Positions 1 to 8,690 of a stretch of DNA of 64,000 bases are shown here, piece after piece. Positions within the stretch are counted from its first letter, which is position 1. Each line of letters starts with the position of its first letter. Under the pieces are notes generated by a model. The model was given only the letters and a program-made list of their open reading frames with translations, was not told where the DNA came from and did not search any database. The DNA comes from Bradyrhizobium sp. NDS-1. GTDB lineage: Bacteria; Pseudomonadota; Alphaproteobacteria; Rhizobiales; Xanthobacteraceae. The position numbers and the translations under genes were made by a program. The stretch covers positions 3,023,501 through 3,087,500 of the forward strand of contig NZ_CP136628.1 of assembly GCF_032918005.1 (NCBI RefSeq), given 5' to 3'.

Positions 1-80
1 AGGAGCGCTTGCGACGAAGCAATCCAGGCTGTCTCCGTGGAGGCAGTCTGGATTGCTTCGCTATGCTCGCAATGACGGGG
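1..80. repeat. Palindromic intergenic repeat, family A (left end cut)
   Basis: The segment carries inverted arms GAAGCAATCCAG and CTGGATTGCTTC and ends in CTCGCAATGACGG. The same unit recurs at 2127-2209, 3426-3541 and 17087-17204. The expected left arm (CATTGCGAGG) lies outside the window. It would fold into a long hairpin as RNA. The rest of 81-262 holds no gene I can support. Confidence 0.85.
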
Positions 81-262
81 AAAGAGCGGAAATCCCGCCT
101 CAAAACCGTCGGTAACCGGCGACCACGGTTCCCTCGCGCATCCGGCCAACCCCCCGCCAAATATGGGCTTTTGCCACATCCCCGCGACTGAGGGCCGCAG
201 CCATAGGTCCCGAAACCGGCTTCACTTTTCGGGAAGTCTGCCCATCTTAGGAGCACGTCCCC

Positions 263-1258
263 ATGCCGGGGATTTGGGAAACGCACATGAAGCTCTCGCT
301 ACGCTCCCGCAATCTCTTCAAGACGATGGCCGTCGTGCTGGCGCTTGCGCTGCCGACTGCGCTGGCGATCTCGTCCGCCGATGCGCGCGTCGGCGGAGGC
401 GGCTCGTCGGGTTCACGCGGCTCGCGCACCTATTCGGCTCCGCCCCCGACCACGACGGCGCCCGGCTCGGCCTCGCAATTCAATCGCACCTACACCCAGC
501 CGGGTGCAGGGATGAACTCGGCTGCTGCCGCGCCCGCGCGTGGCGGCATGTTCGGTAAGGCTGGCGGCTTCATGGGCGGCCTTGCGGCCGGCTTCCTGGG
601 TGCCGGCCTGCTCGGCATGCTGTTCGGCGGCGGCCTGTTCGGCGGCCTCGGCGGCCTGTCCTCGATCCTGGGCCTGATCATCCAGATCGTGCTCGTGGTG
701 CTGGTGGTGCGGCTGGCAATGTCCTGGTGGCAGCGCCGTCACACGCCGCAGCCGGCTTACGCCAATGCCGACGCTGGCGCAGCTCCCGGACCGCAGCCGA
801 ACCAGCGCAGCGGCCTCGGCGGCTTCGGCTTCGGCGCCAATGCCAATAACGCGCCGCTCGAGATCAAGCCTGACGATTACGAGTCGTTCGAGCGTCTGCT
901 CGGCGAGATCCAGGCCGCCTGGTCGAACGAGGACGTGGCCAAGCTGCACACGCTCGCGACGCCGGAGATGGTGTCCTATTTCGAGCAGGACCTCGCCCAG
1001 AACCGGACGCGCAACGTCGTCAACAAGGTGACCGACGTCAAGCTTCTGCAGGGCGACCTCGCCGAAGCCTGGCGCGAAGGCGAGACCGACTACGCCACGG
1101 TGGCGCTGCGCTTTGCGCTCACCGACAAGACGCTGGACCGCAACAGCGGCACGGTCGTCGCCGGCAGCGAGCAGCCGGGCGAAGTCACCGAGGTCTGGAC
1201 GTTTGCCCGGCGGCCCGGCAGCGGCTGGGAATTGTCGGCGATCCAGCAGACCAACTGA
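263..1258 (+). CDS. Exported/membrane Tim44-like domain protein
   Basis: A 331-residue protein. The first 40 residues contain a signal-like hydrophobic stretch ending near ADA. A Ser/Pro/Thr-rich linker follows, then a Gly-rich hydrophobic block (about 95-128) and a strong membrane span (about 135-152). The C-terminal 130 residues look like a Tim44-like domain, the fold used by mitochondrial import Tim44 and by bacterial inner-membrane proteins of unclear role. AGGAG at 249-253 supports the ATG at 263; an ATG at 287 (MKLSLRS) is an alternative with a cleaner signal peptide. A strong terminator follows directly, so it is probably monocistronic. The function beyond the domain is unknown. Confidence 0.8.
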   Translation: MPGIWETHMKLSLRSRNLFKTMAVVLALALPTALAISSADARVGGGGSSGSRGSRTYSAPPPTTTAPGSASQFNRTYTQPGAGMNSAAAAPARGGMFGKAGGFMGGLAAGFLGAGLLGMLFGGGLFGGLGGLSSILGLIIQIVLVVLVVRLAMSWWQRRHTPQPAYANADAGAAPGPQPNQRSGLGGFGFGANANNAPLEIKPDDYESFERLLGEIQAAWSNEDVAKLHTLATPEMVSYFEQDLAQNRTRNVVNKVTDVKLLQGDLAEAWREGETDYATVALRFALTDKTLDRNSGTVVAGSEQPGEVTEVWTFARRPGSGWELSAIQQTN

Positions 1259-1279
1259 TCGCTCGCGGAGTGAGAAACC

Positions 1280-1310
1280 AAGGCGCCGTGCTTCCGCACG
1301 GCGCCTTTTT
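1280..1310 (+). terminator. Rho-independent terminator
   Basis: AAGGCGCCGTGC and GCACGGCGCCTT form a 12-bp perfect stem around a TTCC loop, followed by a T-run. It lies 21 bp after the Tim44-like gene. Confidence 0.95.
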
Positions 1311-1402
1311 CATTGCGGCGTCTGGTATCGCCGCATCGGAATAAGCAGGCCCGCTTCGGGTTGACATGAGGCGGCCAACGACAAACACAACGGGAGGACA
1401 AC

Positions 1403-2098
1403 ATGATCCGCATCGACAGAACCGTGACGATTTCGGGCCTTGCGCTGGCCAAGGCCGTATTTGTAACGGCCTTGCTGGCGGCGCCATCGGCGCAAGCGCA
1501 GTCGGCCGACATGACGTTCTTCGTGACCTCCAGCGGCCCGGGCAAGGGCGCCGATCTCGGCGGCCTCGAGGGAGCCGATGCACAATGCCAGAAGCTTGCC
1601 CAGGCCGGCGGCGCCGGTTCGAAGACCTGGCGCGCCTATCTCTCGACGCAGGCCGCCGACGGCAAGCCGGCCGTCAATGCCAAGGACCGCATCGGCAAGG
1701 GACCGTGGCAGAACGCCAAGGGCACGGTGATCGCCAAGGACGTTGCCGAACTGCACGGCGCGGCCAACAACCTCACCAAGCAGACGGCGCTCAGCGAGAA
1801 AGGGGAGGTCATCAACGGCGCCGGCGATACGCCGAACCGGCACGACATCCTGACGGGAACGCAACCCGACGGCACCGCGTTCGCCGCCGGTGACGACAAG
1901 ACCTGCAAGAACTGGACGTCGAGCACGCAAGGCGCCGCGGTCGTCGGCCATGCCGATCGGCGAGGCCTGCGCGACGACGAACCGTCGAAGTCCTGGAATA
2001 GCTCGCACCCCTCGCGGGGTCCCGAGGGCGGCTGCTCGCAGGCCGATCTGAAGAGCACCGGCGGCGACGGCTTGCTGTATTGTTTTGCCGCGAACTGA
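1403..2098 (+). CDS. Secreted lectin-like protein
   Basis: A 231-residue protein with a Sec signal peptide (hydrophobic core AKAVFVTALLAAPSAQAQ, probable cleavage after AQA near residue 32). The mature part begins with a conserved MTFFVTSSGPGKG segment and contains Cys near residues 54, 168, 211 and 227, likely paired in disulfides. Proteins of this type in Bradyrhizobium are commonly annotated as 'lectin' or collagen/endostatin-like; that is recalled, and sugar binding cannot be shown here. GGGAGGAC lies 8 bp before the ATG. No operon partner; a palindromic repeat follows. Confidence 0.7.
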   Translation: MIRIDRTVTISGLALAKAVFVTALLAAPSAQAQSADMTFFVTSSGPGKGADLGGLEGADAQCQKLAQAGGAGSKTWRAYLSTQAADGKPAVNAKDRIGKGPWQNAKGTVIAKDVAELHGAANNLTKQTALSEKGEVINGAGDTPNRHDILTGTQPDGTAFAAGDDKTCKNWTSSTQGAAVVGHADRRGLRDDEPSKSWNSSHPSRGPEGGCSQADLKSTGGDGLLYCFAAN

Positions 2099-2126
2099 GT
2101 TAAGGGCGCGAAGCTCTTTCCGCTCG

Positions 2127-2209
2127 CATTGCGAGGAGCGAAGCGACGAAGCAATCCAGAGTCTTTCCGCAGAGCAGTCTGGATTGCTTCGCTTGCGCTC
2201 GCAATGACG
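2127..2209. repeat. Palindromic intergenic repeat, family A
   Basis: Starts CATTGCGAGG and ends CTCGCAATGACG, with internal arms GAAGCAATCCAG and CTGGATTGCTTC. Same family as 1-80, 3426-3541 and 17087-17204. Confidence 0.9.
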
Positions 2210-2302
2210 AGCGGGTTGCGCGAACGCTCCGTCTCACTCTGACGGAACCCCGAGCCGCATGCTACATTGGTCCGTACGCGTTCACGTTCACGGACCTCTC
2301 TC

Positions 2303-3007
2303 ATGAAATACGAGCTCTACTACTGGCCCGAGATCCAGGGCCGCGGTGAATATGTGCGGCTGGCGCTGGAGGAAGCGGGCGCCGCTTACGTCGACGTCGC
2401 GCGCGGACCGCGCGGCACGGCTGCGATGATGAAGATGATGGACGCGAAGGGTACGCCACCCTTTGCGCCGCCGTTCCTGAAAGCGGGCAAGCTCGTCATC
2501 GGCCAGACCGCCAATGTCCTGCTCTATCTCGGCGCTCGCCACGGGCTTGCGCCCAAGACGGAAGCCGGCCGGCTCTGGGTGCACCAGCTTCAGCTCACCA
2601 TCAGCGACCTCGTGGTCGAGATCCACGACACGCATCATCCGCTCGGGCCCTCGCTCTATTACGAGGACCAGAAGCCGCCAGCGAAGAAGCGCACTGCCGA
2701 TTTCTGGAGCGAGCGCGTGCCGAAATATCTCGGCTATTTCGAACAGCTTCTCGACGAGAATGGCGGTGCCTATGTCACCGGCCGCAGGCTGACCTATGTC
2801 GATCTGTCTCTGTTCCAGATCGTCGCGGGGCTGCGCTATGCCTTCCCCAAGCGCATGACGGCGTTCGAGGCGGACATTCCGGGTCTCGTCAGCCTGCACG
2901 ATCGGGTCGCCGCGCGGCCGAACATCAAGGCCTATCTCGAAAGCCGACGCCGCATTCCCTTCAACGAGCAGGGCATCTTCCGTCGCTATCGCGAACTGGA
3001 TGGTTAG
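2303..3007 (+). CDS. Glutathione S-transferase
   Basis: A 234-residue cytosolic GST. The N-terminal thioredoxin-like domain opens MKYELYYWPEIQGRGEYVRL, the Tyr-rich pattern of sigma/alpha/mu-type GSTs, with a glutathione-site segment GQTANVLLYLG near residue 71. The all-alpha C-terminal domain holds the Asp-containing GRRLTYVDLSLFQ box. It would conjugate glutathione to electrophiles or isomerise substrates; the substrate is unknown. The start at 2303 is preferred because family homology begins there; in-frame upstream codons at 2267 add only an arginine-rich tail. It stands alone between two repeats. Confidence 0.85.
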   Translation: MKYELYYWPEIQGRGEYVRLALEEAGAAYVDVARGPRGTAAMMKMMDAKGTPPFAPPFLKAGKLVIGQTANVLLYLGARHGLAPKTEAGRLWVHQLQLTISDLVVEIHDTHHPLGPSLYYEDQKPPAKKRTADFWSERVPKYLGYFEQLLDENGGAYVTGRRLTYVDLSLFQIVAGLRYAFPKRMTAFEADIPGLVSLHDRVAARPNIKAYLESRRRIPFNEQGIFRRYRELDG

Positions 3008-3056
3008 CCGAAGGTCGGTGCAGCGTTCCGGCGTACCATGTGCGGACGCGCGAACG

Positions 3057-3077
3057 GCCCGATCGACCGGATCGGGC
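3057..3077. terminator. Hairpin, possible terminator
   Basis: GCCCGATC and GATCGGGC form an 8-bp stem with a 5-nt loop between the convergent GST gene and the small gene at 3100. There is no T-run on either side, so termination is only inferred from position. Confidence 0.4.
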
Positions 3078-3099
3078 GCTTCAGCTTCGGCAGGCCTGA

Positions 3100-3273
3100 T
3101 CAGGCGAGCTGATCGATCCGCGTGCCCTGACCCGGCGGCAGCGGCGCAGGCGGCTGCGGCTTGAAGGTCGGATTCTCGTCCTTGACCTTGGTCTGATCGT
3201 CCTGCTGCCTGGTCGTGTCGTAGTTCGGAACCACGATCGCGATCGGCGGCGGCGCTACGGTAGAAACCTTCAT
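3100..3273 (-). CDS. Small proline-rich hypothetical protein
   Basis: Encodes 57 residues from MKVSTVAPPPIAIVVPNYD to a proline-rich tail (PQPPAPLPPGQG). There is no signal peptide, membrane span or recognised domain; it is probably disordered. I recall similar short proteins in Bradyrhizobium. An upstream in-frame start at 3291 would add six residues. Regulation and partner are unknown. Confidence 0.55.
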   Translation of the reverse strand: MKVSTVAPPPIAIVVPNYDTTRQQDDQTKVKDENPTFKPQPPAPLPPGQGTRIDQLA

Positions 3274-3425
3274 CCGCAAATCCTCACACATGGAAGCAAT
3301 TCAGCCTGCGCCGTGAGGAGCGAAAATTCCTTCAAGGCAATCGCTAAAATGCGAGGGATTTGGCGCGGCAAGACGGGTCGTCTCCCGCACGTGCCGTTCA
3401 CGCGAGACACCACGACATCTCTCCG

Positions 3426-3541
3426 CGTCATTGCGAGGAGTTCGCGACAAAATTGCGAAGCAATTTTTGCGCTGATGCGACGAAGCAATCCAGTCCCTCC
3501 GCGGAGACAACTGGATTGCTTCGCTTCGCTCGCAATGACGG
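3426..3541. repeat. Palindromic intergenic repeat, family A (long form)
   Basis: Begins CGTCATTGCGAGGAG and ends CTCGCAATGACGG, with an extra inner inverted pair AAAATTGC/GCAATTTT and the GAAGCAATCCAG/CTGGATTGCTTC arms. The same long form is at 17087-17204. The 3292-3611 stretch holds nothing else I can support. Confidence 0.9.
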
Positions 3542-3611
3542 TGCATGTGGCAGGCAGCGTCGCGCCACACGTGCACCGTGTCGGCAGCAAGTGTGGAGGA
3601 AAAGAACCCGC

Positions 3612-4085
3612 CTATTCGTCCTTGCCGCGCGTGATGGCGATCGACGCGTCCTTCTTGGTGCGGGTGCACTCCATGTTGAGCCGCCGATAACGCATGCTAA
3701 CCTTGTCGCCGCGCAGCAGCCCCATCCGCTTTAGGCAGCGTGTCGCGCCCGTCGTGGTGTCGTCCTTGGTCACGGTGAAGACGATCGCGGCCATCGACCC
3801 CACCAGCGCATAGAATTCCGGAGTCGGCTTGCGATCACCCTTGGCGTAGAGCTCGATGGTATATTTGTCGCCGCGGCAGCCGACCGACAGCTCCTTGGCC
3901 GCCGGGTGCGTCAGGTAAACCACGTTGGCCGCGCGGAAATTCACCTTGAGCCGGTCGACCTGGTTCGCCAGCTCCTTGGCGCTGTCATCGCAGCGGTCGG
4001 CACGCGCGGGCGAGGCGAGGGTCACAAGGCCGGTGATGGCGGCGGCGACCAGGATCGCGCCGCGGACGTTCAGTTTCAATGTCAT
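3612..4085 (-). CDS. Exported hypothetical protein
   Basis: A 157-residue protein with a clear Sec signal peptide (MTLKLNVRGAILVAAAITGL, cleavage probably after SPARA). The mature region has Cys near residues 32, 71 and 118 and a basic C-terminus. No domain recognised. The start at 4085 is set by AAGGGG about 10 bp upstream; upstream in-frame codons to 4208 would bury the signal peptide behind an arginine-rich leader. It is divergent from the fumarase gene and the role is unknown. Confidence 0.65.
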   Translation of the reverse strand: MTLKLNVRGAILVAAAITGLVTLASPARADRCDDSAKELANQVDRLKVNFRAANVVYLTHPAAKELSVGCRGDKYTIELYAKGDRKPTPEFYALVGSMAAIVFTVTKDDTTTGATRCLKRMGLLRGDKVSMRYRRLNMECTRTKKDASIAITRGKDE

Positions 4086-4294
4086 GATGAAAAGCCCCTT
4101 AGCGCCCGCATTCAACCGTCGTCGCGTCCGGAGTGCAAGGGCGGGCGCGGGCCTTTCCACGTGCTGTACCAATGCCTTCCTGAGCCCGGGCTTATCTCCC
4201 CTATGCACGCCGTTCCCTTCCCTTTCCGCTCAAAATGGGCTTAGAACGCTTCTATGCCGAGGCCCCGCGAGGCCCAAAACCCCGAGATCCGCCC

Positions 4295-5953
4295 ATGAAC
4301 GCTCCGACCGCCTTTCCCGACCAGTCCAAGCCGGTTCCGCCCTACAAGCACACCCCGCTGTTCCCGCTGGGCAAGGACGAGACGCCCTACAAGAAGATCA
4401 CGGCCGAGGGCGTCCGGGTCGAGAAGGTCCTGGGCAAGGACATGCTGGTGGTGTCGCGCGAGGCGCTGCGGGCGCTGTCGGAGGCGGCCTTCGGCGACAT
4501 CAATCATTACCTGCGGCCCGGCCATCTGAAGCAGCTCCGCGCCATCCTGGAGGATGGCGAGGCGAGCCCGAACGACAAGTTCGTCGCGCTGGACTTTTTG
4601 AAGAACGCCAATATCGCCGCCGGCGGCGTGCTGCCGATGTGCCAGGACACCGGCACTGCGATCATCATGGGCAAGAAGGGCTGCAACGTCATCACCGACG
4701 GGGACGACGAGGCTGCGCTGTCGGAAGGCGCGCGCGATGCTTACCTGCGCCGCAATCTGCGCTATTCGCAGGTCGCGCCGCTCTCGATGTACGAGGAGAA
4801 AAACACCGCCAACAACATGCCGGCGCAGTGCGAGATCTACGCCGAGGGCGATGACGCCTACAAGTTCATGTTCATGGCGAAGGGCGGCGGCAGCGCCAAC
4901 AAGAGCTTCCTGTTCCAGGCGACGCCTTCGGTTCTGACCAAGGACCGGCTGCTGGCCTTCCTGAAAGAGAAGATCCTCACCCTCGGGACCGCGGCGTGCC
5001 CGCCCTATCACCTCGCCATCGTGATCGGCGGCACCTCGGCCGAGCTGTGCATGAAGACGGTGAAGCTCGCTTCCGCGCGCTATCTCGATGCGCTGCCGAC
5101 ACACGGCTCGCCCGATGGCAACGCTTTCCGCGACGTCGAGATGGAGAAGGAAATCCACAAGATGACGCAAAGCCTCGGCGTCGGCGCGCAGTTCGGCGGT
5201 AAATATTTCTGCCACGACGTGCGCGTGATCCGCATGCCCAGGCACGGCGCCTCGCTGCCGATCGGGCTCGGCGTGTCCTGCTCGGCCGACCGTCAGGTGC
5301 TCGGCAAGATCACCAAAGACGGCGTCTATCTCGAGGAGCTCGAGCACAACCCGGCACAGTACCTGCCTGAGGTCGAACAACAGGCGCTCGGCGGCGAGGT
5401 CGTCAAGATCGACCTCAATCAGCCGATGAAGGACATCCTGGCGACGTTCTCGAAGCATCCGATCAAGACGCGGGTCTCGATGACGGGCACCATGATCGTG
5501 GCGCGCGATTCCGCCCATGCCAAGCTGCGCGAACGGCTGGAGAGGGGCGAACCGCTGCCGGATTATTTCAAGAACCATCCGGTCTACTATGCCGGCCCCG
5601 CCAAGACGCCCGAAGGCTACGCGTCCGGTGCGTTCGGCCCGACCACGGCCGGCCGCATGGATTCTTTCGTCGACCAGTTCCAGGCTGCCGGCGGCTCGAT
5701 GGTGATGGTGGCCAAAGGCAATCGCGCCCCGGCCGTGCGCGAGGCTTGCAAGAAATATGGCGGCTTCTATCTCGGCTCGATCGGCGGCGCCGCGGCGAAC
5801 CTTGCCGAGCACTGCATCAAGAAGGTCGAGGTGCTCGAATATCCCGAGCTCGGCATGGAAGCGATCTGGCGCATCGAAGTCGTCGACTTCCCGGCCTTCA
5901 TCATCGTCGACGACAAGGGCAACGACTTCTTCAAGGAGTTGAACCTGGGCTAG
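4295..5953 (+). CDS. fumA: Class I (iron-sulfur) fumarate hydratase
   Basis: A 552-residue enzyme hydrating fumarate to L-malate in the TCA cycle, cytosolic. It is the oxygen-sensitive [4Fe-4S] class: three cysteines fit the cluster ligands, in [31 protein letters not shown] and [11 protein letters not shown]. The C-terminal half carries the beta-domain motifs [10 protein letters not shown] and [19 protein letters not shown]. Length matches fused-subunit class I fumarases of about 550 residues. The start at 4295 ([10 protein letters not shown]) agrees with the family; an ATG at 4235 would add 20 residues with no similarity. The gene symbol follows general usage; other genomes call it fumB or simply class I fumarase. 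Confidence 0.95.
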   Translation: MNAPTAFPDQSKPVPPYKHTPLFPLGKDETPYKKITAEGVRVEKVLGKDMLVVSREALRALSEAAFGDINHYLRPGHLKQLRAILEDGEASPNDKFVALDFLKNANIAAGGVLPMCQDTGTAIIMGKKGCNVITDGDDEAALSEGARDAYLRRNLRYSQVAPLSMYEEKNTANNMPAQCEIYAEGDDAYKFMFMAKGGGSANKSFLFQATPSVLTKDRLLAFLKEKILTLGTAACPPYHLAIVIGGTSAELCMKTVKLASARYLDALPTHGSPDGNAFRDVEMEKEIHKMTQSLGVGAQFGGKYFCHDVRVIRMPRHGASLPIGLGVSCSADRQVLGKITKDGVYLEELEHNPAQYLPEVEQQALGGEVVKIDLNQPMKDILATFSKHPIKTRVSMTGTMIVARDSAHAKLRERLERGEPLPDYFKNHPVYYAGPAKTPEGYASGAFGPTTAGRMDSFVDQFQAAGGSMVMVAKGNRAPAVREACKKYGGFYLGSIGGAAANLAEHCIKKVEVLEYPELGMEAIWRIEVVDFPAFIIVDDKGNDFFKELNLG

Positions 5954-6010
5954 CTCTTCGCTCGCCCATGCTTGGGGCGAGACGACTGGCTTGGGCGCAG
6001 CTTGCCTGCG

Positions 6011-6145
6011 GCGCATCCTTCGAGACGCCCGCCGTTGGCGGGCCCTCAGGATGAGGGCGGAGTACGCGGTCGCGGCCAAGAACACTGACGCAGCTCAGCC
6101 TCATCCTGAGGAGACCGCGAAGCGGTCGTCTCGAAGGACGAGGCG
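6011..6145. repeat. Palindromic intergenic repeat, family B
   Basis: Two facing units: CATCCTTCGAGACG...CCTCAGGATGAGG and CCTCATCCTGAGG...CGTCTCGAAGGACG. Each holds its own small inverted pair (CGCCCGCC/GGCGGGC and ACCGCGAAGCGGT). The same family is at 61545-61680. It lies in the 260-bp gap between fumA and the gene at 6213. Confidence 0.9.
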
Positions 6146-6212
6146 CTTGCTCAGCCCTCGCCACGCGTACCTGCAGACCGCTCTGCCGCTGCGGAGCGAG
6201 GTAATCAGATGC

Positions 6213-7139
6213 TTAGCTGCAATTCGTGACCTGGTTCGAGCACAACGCGCGCCACCAGCCGCGGACGCCGTCATGGCTCTCGACGAGCCCCCAATATCCG
6301 CTGCAGGCGAGAAGCCGTTTCGGGCCGCCATCGGCATCGACCGGGCCGCCGAGCTCGCGCTGGGCGGGCGTCCATTTGGCGTCGACGAAGGGCGCCTGAA
6401 ACAGCCCACCCGCACGTGCGGAGCCATTGGCATAGCTGGCGCCGACCTTGTTGGCCGCGACCCAGCCGCGCCCGGCATAGGGCTTTGGCGCGTTGCGCGG
6501 ATATCGTTTCTCGTCCTCGTAGTCCTTGCCCGGCGGCTTGGCGCCTTCGATCAGGAACCAGCCATCCCGGAAGCCGATGATGCGGAATTCCGTCAGCCAG
6601 CCGCCCTCGGGCGTGTTCTCGGTGCCGCCCAGCTTCAGCCGGTAGGGCGGCGGCAAGGTGCCGAGCACGCGCGCCTTTACCGAGGGCTCCGCGCGCACGT
6701 TGAGGCCAGCAGGATCCTTGTCGATGGACCACGCGCCAAGAGCGCAGGGCTCGGTGCCCTCGGGCAGGGTTTTGCGCTTTGCCGCGAGCTCGGCGTGCAG
6801 TTGAGCGAAATCTGTCTCGTCGTCGTCAGGGGCCGGCTCGGAGCGCGACTTCAATTCGGCTGAGACCGCGCGGGTTGCATCCGGGGTCAGCGTGACGACG
6901 AGACTTTGACGCGCAGCGAATACGCTGGCCGGAGTCTTCGGATCGTTCGATGTTGCGGGATAGACGGCGAGGTAACCCGTCGTGCCTTCGGTTCGATAAG
7001 CCGTGCCGCCAACATAACCAGCGGGAACGAAGGCGAGCGCGCTTGCGCGCCACGCCGGTTCGTTGTCGTCCGCAATCGCCGCTTGTGTCGCGACAGAGAG
7101 GATCGTTGCCGCGACGAAGCGAAGCCAATGCATGCTCAT
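6213..7139 (-). CDS. Periplasmic protein with bacterial SH3-like domain
   Basis: A 308-residue protein with a Sec signal peptide (FVAATILSVATQAAIA, cleavage near residue 23). The middle contains a bacterial SH3-type segment starting at PAGLNVRAEPSVKARVLGTL near residue 150 and continuing through the GGWLTEFRIIGFRDGWFLIEG strand. Such domains usually bind cell-wall peptides or act as protein-interaction modules. Cys pairs occur in the N-terminal flank and near the C-terminus (residues about 138, 280, 301 and 307). It lies 14 bp downstream of the small gene at 7154-7450, probably in one transcript. The ligand is unknown. Confidence 0.7.
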   Translation of the reverse strand: MSMHWLRFVAATILSVATQAAIADDNEPAWRASALAFVPAGYVGGTAYRTEGTTGYLAVYPATSNDPKTPASVFAARQSLVVTLTPDATRAVSAELKSRSEPAPDDDETDFAQLHAELAAKRKTLPEGTEPCALGAWSIDKDPAGLNVRAEPSVKARVLGTLPPPYRLKLGGTENTPEGGWLTEFRIIGFRDGWFLIEGAKPPGKDYEDEKRYPRNAPKPYAGRGWVAANKVGASYANGSARAGGLFQAPFVDAKWTPAQRELGGPVDADGGPKRLLACSGYWGLVESHDGVRGWWRALCSNQVTNCS

Positions 7140-7153
7140 GCAACGCGAGGGCG

Positions 7154-7450
7154 TTACGCCCGCGCGCCCGTGAACGGGAAGCTGCCCATGGGGCCGATGC
7201 CCATCTCGCCGCTGATGTTGTCGCCCGAGACGGTACCGGTGAATTCGAGCGTGAGCGGCATCGGGTTGGTGATCGAGACCTTCCAGGAGACGTTGTCGCC
7301 GGAGACGGTGCCGTCGAAGATCTCGGCGGTATTACCTTCCGCGCCTTGCGTGCCCGTGAGCGTGCCGCCCGCAGCCTTCAGGCTCAACGTCGCCTGGCGC
7401 TCGCCCATCGGCGTCGTCATGGTCAGATTCCAGTTGCCGTCCACGGCCAT
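7154..7450 (-). CDS. Small conserved hypothetical protein, beta-rich
   Basis: A 98-residue protein with no signal peptide and strongly alternating strand pattern (WNLTMTTPMGERQATLSLKA, GTVSGDNVSWKVSI, GTVSGDNISGEMGI). The two GTVSGDN repeats suggest a small beta barrel or sandwich. I recall similar proteins in alphaproteobacteria as hypothetical only. GGGAGACGGGA directly before the ATG fixes the start. It heads a likely two-gene operon with the SH3-like gene. Confidence 0.6.
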   Translation of the reverse strand: MAVDGNWNLTMTTPMGERQATLSLKAAGGTLTGTQGAEGNTAEIFDGTVSGDNVSWKVSITNPMPLTLEFTGTVSGDNISGEMGIGPMGSFPFTGARA

Positions 7451-7556
7451 TCCCGTCTCCCGAACAATCCCGGCGGACCGCGACGATCCGCGGCCAGTCC
7501 TGAGGCGAGCCTATAACCCAACTCGGCGCGGCTGCCTAACCCTGCATGGGAGGCAT

Positions 7557-8111
7557 TTAAGCGCGGGCAGCGGCACGCCGGCGGCTGCTGACGATGAGGC
7601 GCAGAACGACGTATTGGAGGGCAAAGGCCAGGATCTTGCCACCGCCCGCGACGACCGTGAGATAGAACGCCCACAGCTTCAGATCGCCCGTGGAGGCGAC
7701 CACGATCATGCCGGCGCCGATCACGAACATCAGCGCCGCCCAGGCATAGCCCGCGGCGGTCACATATTCCGGAACCGTCTCGACGACGATCGGCGGCATG
7801 TAGCGCAGCATCCAGCCGCGCTTGAGCATGATGAGGCCGATCGCGAAATGCGCGATCGCGGGCTTTGCCAGCATGAAGCGGGCATCGTTGGTGAGCAATG
7901 TGATCGCGCCCAGTCCAACGACGAGCGCGAGGCTCGCATAGGTCATGTAGTTGAGCTGCTGTCCCTTGACGCGGGCATAGATCACTTGCGCGAACGCGCC
8001 GGCGATCGCCACCGCCGTCGCCAGGACGATATTGTCGGTGATGAGGTAGACGGCCAGGAAGAGGATGGCGGAGAAAAGATCGGAGCCGAGACGGGCAAAT
8101 ACGTCTTTCAT
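7557..8111 (-). CDS. YciB/IspA-type inner membrane septation-like protein
   Basis: A 184-residue integral membrane protein with about five hydrophobic spans, opening MKDVFARLGSDLFSAILFLA. The span pattern and segments such as WMLRYMPPIV and YVTAAGYAWAALMFVIGAGM fit the YciB (intracellular septation protein A) family, linked in E. coli to envelope synthesis and division. The start at 8111 has AGGATCACG before it; a TTG at 8141 is possible. The C-terminus is Arg-rich. An operator-like element (8278-8307) lies about 170 bp upstream and suggests control by the TetR regulator at 10194, which is inference. Confidence 0.6.
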   Translation of the reverse strand: MKDVFARLGSDLFSAILFLAVYLITDNIVLATAVAIAGAFAQVIYARVKGQQLNYMTYASLALVVGLGAITLLTNDARFMLAKPAIAHFAIGLIMLKRGWMLRYMPPIVVETVPEYVTAAGYAWAALMFVIGAGMIVVASTGDLKLWAFYLTVVAGGGKILAFALQYVVLRLIVSSRRRAAARA

Positions 8112-8277
8112 CGTGATCCTGTTCAGCGGGGCGTTGGGCAATGCGCGGGTGGATCTACCATACTTGGTCCGGCGATACTCGGGATATCACTTTGTGAACA
8201 GATGGCCCTCTTGCGGGCGGCGAAAGCGGCCGCGAGGCCCCAGGCCGGGATGCTACCCGCCAACACCGATGCGGCCG

Positions 8278-8307
8278 GTCAAGCGCAATCTTTACAGTGT
8301 CAAAATG
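8278..8307. promoter_or_regulatory. Third copy of the TetR operator-like element
   Basis: The 29 bp at 8278-8306 match 10146-10174 at 26 positions in the same orientation. Both contain ATCTTTAC-N3-GTCAA(A/T)AT, a degenerate form of the perfect palindrome ATCTTTAC-N3-GTAAAGAT at 10103-10121. It lies upstream of the leftward yciB-like gene and overlaps the 3' end of the small gene at 8292. Confidence 0.55.
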
Positions 8308-8549
8308 ATGTAGGCAGCCTGCAAGAGCTCAATCGCAGCGAGCGCTTGCTCGGATGCCTCCTCGGCGATGGCAGCCCAGGGCAGACGAGAGAGAACCGGC
8401 AGCGTGCCGGCGAACAGGATGCCGGCGACGAGCAAGATGCCGCCGTTGAAGATTGGCTGTCCGTCCGGCGGCCGCCGCACCATCTGCGGCGTGAGCGCGG
8501 CGCAGGTCAGGACGAGGACGGCCAGGCAATCTGCAGTGATCGAGGGCAT
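8292..8549 (-). CDS. Small membrane protein, hypothetical
   Basis: An 85-residue protein with two likely membrane spans (ADCLAVLVLTCAALT and GGILLVAGILFAGTLPVL) and an amphipathic Ala/Glu-rich C-terminal segment. No family recognised. The start at 8549 is preceded by a weak AGAAGAG. It lies downstream of the carotenoid oxygenase across a palindromic repeat, and its stop codon lies inside the operator-like element at 8278-8307. Confidence 0.45.
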   Translation of the reverse strand: MPSITADCLAVLVLTCAALTPQMVRRPPDGQPIFNGGILLVAGILFAGTLPVLSRLPWAAIAEEASEQALAAIELLQAAYIILTL

Positions 8550-8560
8550 GTGAAACTCTT

Positions 8561-8687
8561 CTGTCATTCCGGGCGAGGCGAAGCGTCGAGCTACGGTGCG
8601 CAATTGCACATCTGAGAATCCATTTCGCTACGCGTAATGCTGCCAATGGATCCGGGCTCGCGACTTCGTCGCGCCCCGGAATGACAG
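8561..8687. repeat. Palindromic intergenic repeat, family C
   Basis: Terminal arms CTGTCATTCCGGG and CCCCGGAATGACAG with an inner inverted pair AATCCATT/AATGGATC. It fills the gap between the small membrane protein and the carotenoid oxygenase, ending 3 bp from the oxygenase stop codon. Confidence 0.8.
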
Positions 8688-8690
8688 CTC

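Noticed and set aside
9..191. 60-residue frame at the window start
   Set aside because: It is a translation of a family A palindromic repeat.
4241..6085. Long minus-strand open frame of 614 residues opposite fumarase
   Set aside because: High-GC antisense shadow; the fumarase on the plus strand has full family motifs and the minus frame has no domain and many Arg/His-rich runs.
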